Source: an uncultured Duncaniella sp.
GTDB taxonomy: Bacteria > Bacteroidota > Bacteroidia > Bacteroidales > Muribaculaceae
Direction of reading: 5' to 3'
DNA length: 64,000 nt
Assembly (NCBI RefSeq): GCF_910577345.1
Contig: NZ_CAJTMT010000006.1
Span: forward strand, 1-64,000
A program made the position numbers and the translations under genes. Below the pieces are notes generated by a model. That model had not been told where the DNA came from and made no database searches. It saw only the letters and a program-made list of their open reading frames with translations. Positions 58,867 to 64,000 of this stretch are shown one piece after another; positions within the stretch are counted from its first letter, which is position 1, and every line of letters starts with the position of its first letter.

Positions 58867-59961
58867 TTAATGACGGCCACGTCCGCCACCGGATGAGCGG
58901 CTACCTCCGGTTGATCCGCCGCCGAATCCTCCACGGCTGCCACCTGAGTAGCTGCCGCCGTTGTAGCGGCCGCCGTTGGTGGTTGAGGGTCGGTTGTAAC
59001 TGTTGTTGGAATTGTTCGTATTGTAGTTCGGACGGTTGTAGCTGTTGTTATTGTTGTTGACCGACGGGCGGTTGGTTGTCGAGGGACGGCTACCGACACC
59101 CGGACGGTTGCCGGTCGAGGGACGGTTGCCGCTGACACCGGGACGATTACTTGTAGTCGGACGGTTTACGACAAAATTGTTGTTGGCACCGGGATGGCGG
59201 TTGGAGTTGATTGACGGACGCGAACCGACAGTCGGAGCGCCTGACCCATTGGGAAGATGGCCGAGAGCACCCGGATGACGCGGGTTGTAGGGACGACCAC
59301 CGCCCCATGACGGACCACCCCACGACGGACCCCAGCCGGGACCCCAACCCCATGACGGTCCCCAGGCCCACGACGGACCCCAAGCGGGACCCCAGCCCCA
59401 TGACGGACCCCAACCCCATGACCAGTAGGGATCATACCATGAGCCCCAATACCAGCTTGAATTCCAACGCCAGTAGTTGTTGTACCAGTAGGGAGATGTC
59501 CATGCGCTGTAGGGGTAGAAATAGTCATAGCCCCAATAAGAGGTCGGAGTGTTGACATAGATGTTGACCTCGTCGGGTTCCATATAGTATATGTTTGCCA
59601 GTTCCTTGTCGCCTGAGCCGCTTACAATCTCGGGATTGTAGAACTGCTCGATGCGTCGGGTGTAGGCGAAGTCGGTCGCAGTTGTGTCCGCGCTGAGAGA
59701 GTCGGTAGCGAAGATACCGCGACGGTTGTAGTCGTCCACGCTTATTGAGCGCGTACCGTTGACGGTGTAAGTGTCGGCCGATGGATAGTCATAGACAATC
59801 ACCGTGTTCTTTTTTGCGGATGAATTGTTGGTGGTGACAGGCTTCTTTGTCGCCTTGGCCGGGTTGTAGTAGATGTCGTCGTCAAAGTATGACTGGGCCG
59901 ACATGACACCGACTGCGGCAAGAGCACTTGCCATAAAAAATGTAAATCGCTTGAAGTTCAT
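58867..59961 (-). CDS. Secreted low-complexity protein (Trp/Gly-rich and Asn/Arg/Ser-rich)
   Basis: A 364-residue protein with a signal peptide (MNFKRFTFFMASALAAVGVMSAQ). Residues about 25-140 look foldable (DEVNIYVNTPTSYWGYDYFY). About 150-225 are dominated by repeats of GWGPSWGWGP type. From about 235 the sequence is Asn/Arg/Pro/Ser-rich with repeated SNRPGV/TNRPSV motifs, and the end is Gly/Ser-rich (GGFGGGSTGGSRSSGGGRGRH). Similar proteins occur in Bacteroidetes as uncharacterised exported proteins. It may form aggregates or bind polymers; no function can be claimed. It is first in a likely operon with the FadL-like and helicase genes. Confidence 0.8.
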   Translation of the reverse strand: MNFKRFTFFMASALAAVGVMSAQSYFDDDIYYNPAKATKKPVTTNNSSAKKNTVIVYDYPSADTYTVNGTRSISVDDYNRRGIFATDSLSADTTATDFAYTRRIEQFYNPEIVSGSGDKELANIYYMEPDEVNIYVNTPTSYWGYDYFYPYSAWTSPYWYNNYWRWNSSWYWGSWYDPYWSWGWGPSWGWGPAWGPSWAWGPSWGWGPGWGPSWGGPSWGGGRPYNPRHPGALGHLPNGSGAPTVGSRPSINSNRHPGANNNFVVNRPTTSNRPGVSGNRPSTGNRPGVGSRPSTTNRPSVNNNNNSYNRPNYNTNNSNNSYNRPSTTNGGRYNGGSYSGGSRGGFGGGSTGGSRSSGGGRGRH

Positions 59962-60072
59962 TGTGTGAGATATGCTGAGAAGTGAGAGATTTGTTTTAAT
60001 GCATCTTATAGTTTAGACACGCGAACAGGCTAAAAGTTTAATCGCTTGCGCGCGCATACCTCTATATTAATG

Positions 60073-60104
60073 CAAAAATACGAATTTTCAGTCAATATGG
60101 CAAA
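60073..60104 (-). promoter_or_regulatory. Promoter of the Trp/Gly-rich gene
   Basis: On the minus strand TTTG (60104-60101), 20 bases, TATTTTTG (60080-60073): an exact consensus match. The leader would be about 105 bases. Confidence 0.8.
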
Positions 60105-60137
60105 TAAGAATGCCATTGGTCGGAATCAAGAGCCACT

Positions 60138-60219
60138 AAAAGTATCCGGGTGGAGAAGAAACGGATTTTAGGGTTGATTCGCCCCAATCTCTACGTTTCT
60201 TCTTCACCCGGATACTTTT
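60138..60219 (-). terminator. Terminator of the ABC exporter operon
   Basis: A 26-bp stem (60138-60163 with 60194-60219, one G-U) closes a 30-base loop, with T/A runs at both ends, 40 bases past the permease stop codon. It can act in both directions. Confidence 0.88.
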
Positions 60220-60259
60220 TCGCCGTCATGTTGTTTCAGGCGACGTCTGTGTCAGTGGA

Positions 60260-61570
60260 TTACTTGTAGCTGACCCAGCGCATGAGTTCCTTGATTGTCG
60301 GCTTTTTGCCATACATGAAGATGCCGACGCGATAGATTTTGCCTGCAAGCCAGACCATGGCGAGGAATCCTGCGGCAAGAAGCACGAGCGAGAGGATGAT
60401 TTCCCATGTCGGGATGCCGAACGGGATGCGCGCTACCATGACCATCGGTGACGTCAGCGGGAACATCGACATCCAGAAGGCCACGCTGCCCATAGGATCG
60501 GCGGCAGCGACCATCGCAAAGATGAGACCGAAGATGATCGGGAACACGGCGAACGAAGTCAGTTGGCTTGCATCCTGAATATTGTCGACCGACGAACCTA
60601 CGGCTGCGAAGATGGAAGAGTAGAGGAGGAAGCCGAAGATGAGGAAGACAGTCATGAGGGCTATGAGCGAGATGATATGGCCGACGTTGCCGAGCATACC
60701 GACTGCCTGGATGATTTCAATGGACGATGTGTCGCTGACCTGATCGAAGTGACCGCTCTGGACGGCAGCCACGTCGGCCATCGCATCGGCAGGGATGAGG
60801 GCCGGAAGAAGGTAGGCCGACATTGCCGCGAGGAGCACACCCCAGATGAGAATCTGGGTGACCGCCACAAGGGCCACTCCGATAATCTTACCCATCATGA
60901 GCTGTGCGGGTTTCACGGACGAAACCACGACTTCAAGCACACGGTTGCCCTTCTCCTCGATAATGGAGGTCATAACCATCTGTCCGTAGATGAGCAGGAA
61001 CATGTAGAGCACGAAAGTCATGGCTATGCCGACTCCGTAGCTGAACGCCGAAGAATTGCTCTCTTCGCTGTCCTTGTCAGCACGGACTGTGGTGAGGCTG
61101 ACATCGCTTTTGACGCTTTCGAGAATCTGGTCGAGATTGTTGATGTTGTAGGTTTTCAGACGTTCACTTTCGATGATGTCATTAATCTGACCGGTGATGT
61201 CAGACTCTGTGCTTATCGAAGAGGGACCGTTGGAATAGAATTTGAGACTTGTGCGGTTGGCTGTGAGGATGTTTTCGGGGATTACGAGCACAGCGTCCAC
61301 TCCGTCGCGCGTAAGTGCCGAATCGACTGTCACATCTGTAGCAGGTAGGAAGGTCAGGGATTTTGAACTTTTAAGTCCGGGAAGGATTTTGTTGCTGTTG
61401 TCGATGACCGAGACAGTCGTGGCCGATGAATCCACGAAATTCATGATTATGGCCGGAAGCACCATGAGTGCAAGCATCAGCACCGGCATTATTATTGTCG
61501 TGATGATAAAGCTTTTTTTCTTTACGCGCTCCATGTATTCGCGCTCGATCACTATACCTATTTTTGACAT
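60260..61570 (-). CDS. ABC transporter permease (NatB/ABC-2 type)
   Basis: A 436-residue membrane protein with one N-terminal helix (FIITTIIMPVLMLALMVLP), a large extracytoplasmic domain (about 50-175, DSSATTVSVIDNSNKILPG), then five to six C-terminal helices (GVGIAMTFVLYMFLLIYGQM; GLIFAMVAAADPMGSVAFW). This is the ABC-2 permease layout of NatB/YhaP. EEKGNRVLEVVVSSVKPAQLMMGKIIG is the usual coupling region. With the ATPase gene 135 bases upstream it should form an exporter of unknown substrate. I used ATG 61570 (MSKIGIVIEREYM). Confidence 0.85.
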   Translation of the reverse strand: MSKIGIVIEREYMERVKKKSFIITTIIMPVLMLALMVLPAIIMNFVDSSATTVSVIDNSNKILPGLKSSKSLTFLPATDVTVDSALTRDGVDAVLVIPENILTANRTSLKFYSNGPSSISTESDITGQINDIIESERLKTYNINNLDQILESVKSDVSLTTVRADKDSEESNSSAFSYGVGIAMTFVLYMFLLIYGQMVMTSIIEEKGNRVLEVVVSSVKPAQLMMGKIIGVALVAVTQILIWGVLLAAMSAYLLPALIPADAMADVAAVQSGHFDQVSDTSSIEIIQAVGMLGNVGHIISLIALMTVFLIFGFLLYSSIFAAVGSSVDNIQDASQLTSFAVFPIIFGLIFAMVAAADPMGSVAFWMSMFPLTSPMVMVARIPFGIPTWEIILSLVLLAAGFLAMVWLAGKIYRVGIFMYGKKPTIKELMRWVSYK

Positions 61571-61705
61571 AGAAGTTGATTTGTAGTGCATGATTCGTGA
61601 CGCATGGACCCGTTTTTCTGTCGGGAAGCGAAGCTGAATCGTGCGGTGGATGATTGTTGTGATTGGTTATATCCGTCTGTGTTGGGATTTTGACCCGTGT
61701 TGAGG

Positions 61706-62641
61706 TCAGGCTGGATTGCCGCTGTCCTCTTTAACGGCGCGGATGAAGATGTCGTTCATGGATGCGATGCTTTCGTTTAGGCCCGCGATGACAACGCTCT
61801 CATTGGCGGCAGAGATTGCGTCGCGCAGTGATGCTCCATCGTTGAGGTGGAAGTTGAGGCGCTGACGGCCCTGCGCGTCCGGTTCGAGCAGCGAGAAGTC
61901 ACCGGCAAGTGGCTGGAGGCGTTCCATCAGAGTTCGCGCATCGCCACCGAATGTTATGTCGTAGCGGTTGCCGAAATATTCACGGCGAAGCTCCTCGACC
62001 TTTCCGCTGAGGATGTTGCGGCTCTTGTTGATAAGGGTGATGTTGTCGCAGATTTCCTCGACTGACGACATGTTGTGGGTCGAGAAAATCACCGTCGATC
62101 CTTCATCCTTGAGTTTGAGGATTTCCTCTTTGAGCAAGGCGGCGTTGATGGGGTCGAAGCCGGAGAACGGTTCGTCGAAAATCAGAAGTTTCGGACGGTG
62201 AAGCACAGTGACTATGAACTGCACTTTCTGCGCCATGCCTTTCGAAAGCTCCTCGACCTTCTTGTCCCACCATGAAAGGATGTCGAATTTCTCGAACCAT
62301 TTTCTTAGCTCGCGGACGGCATCCTGCTTGGAAAGACCCTTCAGACGGGCGAAAAACACGGCCTGTTCGCCGACCTTCATCTTTTTATAGAGGCCGCGCT
62401 CTTCGGGAAGGTAGCCGATATGTTCGACGTCAGCCTGGGTGAGCTGATGGCCTTCGAATATCACACGACCGCTGTCGGGGGCGGTGATATGGTTGATGAT
62501 TCGGATGAGGGTGGTTTTGCCGGCTCCGTTGGGGCCTAAAAGTCCGTAGACCTCTCCGGCAGGGACGTTTAGCGAGACATTGTCGAGCGCGAGATGCGAC
62601 GAATATGCTTTGCTGACGTTTTCAACTTGTAATATATCCAT
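61706..62641 (-). CDS. ABC transporter ATP-binding protein (NatA type)
   Basis: A 311-residue ATPase. Walker A is GLLGPNGAGKTT (about 33-44), the signature is LSKGMAQKVQF (a common variant of LSGGQ), Walker B is LLIFDEP followed by FSGFDPINA, and the H-loop is FSTHNMSSVEE. A C-terminal domain of about 95 residues ends the protein, as in NatA/YhaQ-like members. It is the first gene of the exporter operon and has an ECF-type promoter directly upstream that faces that of the sigma factor gene. Confidence 0.92.
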   Translation of the reverse strand: MDILQVENVSKAYSSHLALDNVSLNVPAGEVYGLLGPNGAGKTTLIRIINHITAPDSGRVIFEGHQLTQADVEHIGYLPEERGLYKKMKVGEQAVFFARLKGLSKQDAVRELRKWFEKFDILSWWDKKVEELSKGMAQKVQFIVTVLHRPKLLIFDEPFSGFDPINAALLKEEILKLKDEGSTVIFSTHNMSSVEEICDNITLINKSRNILSGKVEELRREYFGNRYDITFGGDARTLMERLQPLAGDFSLLEPDAQGRQRLNFHLNDGASLRDAISAANESVVIAGLNESIASMNDIFIRAVKEDSGNPA

Positions 62642-62694
62642 TGTCAGTTTGCTGAGTGATGGTTAAAGGGTTTATTAAACTGCGGTTTTATGAG

Positions 62695-62761
62695 GTTAGA
62701 CGCATTATTTCGGAAAAAGTTACACCCGACATGAAACTTTTTGGGAAATAGTGCGTCTAAC
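62695..62761. promoter_or_regulatory. Mirror-image pair of ECF-type promoters
   Basis: The segment is an imperfect palindrome (62695-62721 versus 62735-62761). Plus strand: GAAAC (62733-62737), 16 bases, CGTCTAA (62754-62760), reading toward the sigma gene. Minus strand: GTAAC (62723-62719), 16 bases, CGTCTAA (62702-62696), reading toward the ABC genes. The AAC and CGTC cores with a 16-base spacer are typical of ECF sigma promoters. Confidence 0.75.
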
Positions 62762-62830
62762 GAAGTGAAAAGCTCCTCTCCCCGATAGTAATCCACCATT
62801 TACAGCAAGCACCCAAACCACAGAAGGAAC

Positions 62831-63328
62831 ATGGCTTCAACCGAAAAGGAATCACGCTTTCTGACGATTGTCAATGACAACCGTCAGCTTCTGTATAAGG
62901 TGTGCTATATGTATGCCACGGACCGTGACCATTTCCAGGATCTCTATCAGGAGGTGCTTGCCAATATCTGGGAGGGACTTGCTTCTTTCCGTGGCGATTC
63001 GGCGCTTTCGACGTGGCTCTACCGCACAGCGCTCAACACCTGCGTGACGTTTTACAGGAAACACAACCGCCACTCCTCCGAGATGACTTCCCTTGATGTG
63101 GCTGACGGGCTTATGGCTGATGACGGAGTGAGGAATGAGCAACTGCAGGAGATGTATCGTCTGATTTCAAAACTTTCGAAAATCGACAAGGCTATCATCC
63201 TGATGTGGCTCGACGAGAGAAGCTACGACGAGATTGCCGAGGTCACAGGTTTTACGAGAAACAACGTGGCCACCCGTCTGAGACGGATAAAGCAGCGGCT
63301 TGTCGACAGCGGCAACCGCGATGAATAG
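62831..63328 (+). CDS. ECF RNA polymerase sigma factor
   Basis: A 165-residue sigma-70 family protein of minimal ECF size. Region 2 includes DLYQEVLANIWEGLASFRGD (about 37-56) and STWLYRTALNTCVTFYRKHN; region 4 includes LSKIDKAIILMWLDERSYDE and IAEVTGFTRNNVATRLRRIK (about 118-158), the -35-reading helix-turn-helix. It starts about 70 bases after the predicted ECF promoter, which suggests autoregulation. The following gene, 49 bases downstream, encodes a membrane protein that may be its anti-sigma partner. Confidence 0.93.
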   Translation: MASTEKESRFLTIVNDNRQLLYKVCYMYATDRDHFQDLYQEVLANIWEGLASFRGDSALSTWLYRTALNTCVTFYRKHNRHSSEMTSLDVADGLMADDGVRNEQLQEMYRLISKLSKIDKAIILMWLDERSYDEIAEVTGFTRNNVATRLRRIKQRLVDSGNRDE

Positions 63329-63377
63329 AGTAATTTACAGATTGATTTCTAACCTTGATTAAACACTGACACGATAT

Positions 63378-63932
63378 ATGGATATTAACGAGCTGAAAAA
63401 CAATTGGAACTCCATGAGCATTCCTCCGGATTACCATGCAGGAGTGACCGACGACATACTTTCGCGTGTTGAACGCGGGCGTGTCACAACTCTGCGTGAC
63501 CGCCTCGGCAACATCAGCCGTATGCTCTCGCAGATTTGCTGTGTCGGTGTGCTGTTGATGATTCCGTATCTTCACGAGTCGCCAACGCTCGGTATTCTTG
63601 CCATCGCATTCTTCATTTTTATGGGTGTGATGCACTTCAGGGCTTATCGGCGCGTCAGCCGTCTGGCTTTTTCTGAAATGACGGTACGCGAGGCGATTCT
63701 CACGGTTGCCAACATTGACCGCGACCGCATAAGGCTGCGCGCCATTGGCATGGCTTTGGGACTGCCGTTGGCCATATATATGTGTTTCACATTCTCTGAA
63801 GTGTTCGGTGATTACTATCTCTACGGCTGCATTGCCGGTGCGGTTGTCGGACTCGGCATTGGATTGTTTATCAACCGGCGTGCTGTCAATATTATCCGGG
63901 AGATGCGTGCCCAGCTCAATCCGGAACAGTGA
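63378..63932 (+). CDS. Membrane protein, candidate anti-sigma partner
   Basis: A 184-residue protein. A cytoplasmic N-terminal part (about 1-45) contains MDINELKNNWNSMSIP and DDILSRVERGRVTTLRDRL. Then come two hydrophobic helices (about 52-90), a loop, and a second pair (about 125-165, IGMALGLPLAIYMCFTF; IAGAVVGLGIGLFI), ending in a basic tail. The layout, the sigma factor gene directly upstream and the short N-terminal helical domain fit an anti-sigma factor, but it lacks a zinc-binding anti-sigma motif. The role is inferred from position. Confidence 0.7.
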   Translation: MDINELKNNWNSMSIPPDYHAGVTDDILSRVERGRVTTLRDRLGNISRMLSQICCVGVLLMIPYLHESPTLGILAIAFFIFMGVMHFRAYRRVSRLAFSEMTVREAILTVANIDRDRIRLRAIGMALGLPLAIYMCFTFSEVFGDYYLYGCIAGAVVGLGIGLFINRRAVNIIREMRAQLNPEQ

Positions 63933-63936
63933 GGGC

Positions 63937-64000
63937 ATGGCTGATTCCGGTTATGACGGTCGGAATCCTGCTGCGTCTGTCAGGAGTGCGGGGGACTTGA
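63937..64000 (+). CDS. Possible start of a downstream gene (partial)
   Basis: An ATG four bases after the previous stop opens a frame (MADSGYDGRNPAASVRSAGD) that runs off the end of the window. Spacing fits a third gene in the sigma operon, but 21 codons are too few to judge and a short closed frame overlaps it. Confidence 0.25.
   Translation, partial: MADSGYDGRNPAASVRSAGDL

Overview
The window looks like a chromosomal segment of a gut Bacteroidales bacterium, most likely of the Muribaculaceae/Bacteroidaceae type. The reasons are: several intergenic regions carry the Bacteroidetes housekeeping promoter (TTTG, 19-21 bases, TAnnTTTG); IspG has the long form with a central insertion; bS16 has a long Ala/Glu tail; and there are DUF1846, DUF4377-like, Wzi, FadL-type and lipobox proteins typical of the phylum. 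GC is moderate (about half) except in one AT-richer stretch at 30.5-34.4 kb. No phage, plasmid or complete insertion sequence is visible. The species call is inference.

Layout. 1-90: the 3' end of a 5S rRNA and its terminator, so an rRNA operon lies just upstream. 0.3-5.5 kb: Wzi-like barrel, small lipoprotein, then a short nonulosonate (legionaminic/sialic-type) set, legB / ATP-grasp / NeuB-family synthase. 5.5-14.5 kb: housekeeping run rpoN, PAP2-like, purE, ispG, ribD, acetyltransferase, dacB, acidic protein, rsmI. 14.5-21.9 kb: coiled-coil lipoprotein, secreted pullulanase, purU, a pseudouridine synthase with an Asn/Gly/Arg/Tyr-rich tail, asnS. 22-28.7 kb (minus): thiamine operon thiD-thiS-tenI-like-thiE-thiG-thiC-thiH under a TPP riboswitch, divergent from a DUF1846 gene. 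30.5-34.4 kb (minus): AT-rich four-gene set for a polyprenyl-phosphate pentose pathway (GT-C-like membrane protein, UbiA family, HAD phosphatase, GtrA). 34.4-39.9 kb: ABC-F ATPase and a galactose set galM / nucleotidyltransferase / galK.

40-43.8 kb (minus): the most unusual locus. One uninterrupted frame joins an ECF sigma factor to a membrane helix, a long linker and an outer-membrane-type beta-barrel. It is followed by a DUF4377-like lipoprotein and a lipoprotein serpin, and a conserved element (11-base match plus a similarly spaced A/T tract) stands before the first two genes. 43.9-54.5 kb: AspT-family transporter, a 347-bp palindromic MITE-like element, PBP1A, a succinyl-CoA:acetate CoA-transferase type enzyme, divergent small membrane protein and miaB, yqgE, rpsP. 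54.5-55.0 kb: a large inverted repeat of a roughly 107-bp unit next to a 30-bp minisatellite. 55-60 kb (minus): Trp/Gly-rich secreted protein, FadL-like barrel, Pif1-like helicase with a TPR tail. 60.2-64 kb: a NatAB-type ABC exporter divergent from an ECF sigma factor and its membrane partner. The two units share a mirror-image pair of ECF-type promoters, suggesting the sigma factor drives both itself and the exporter.
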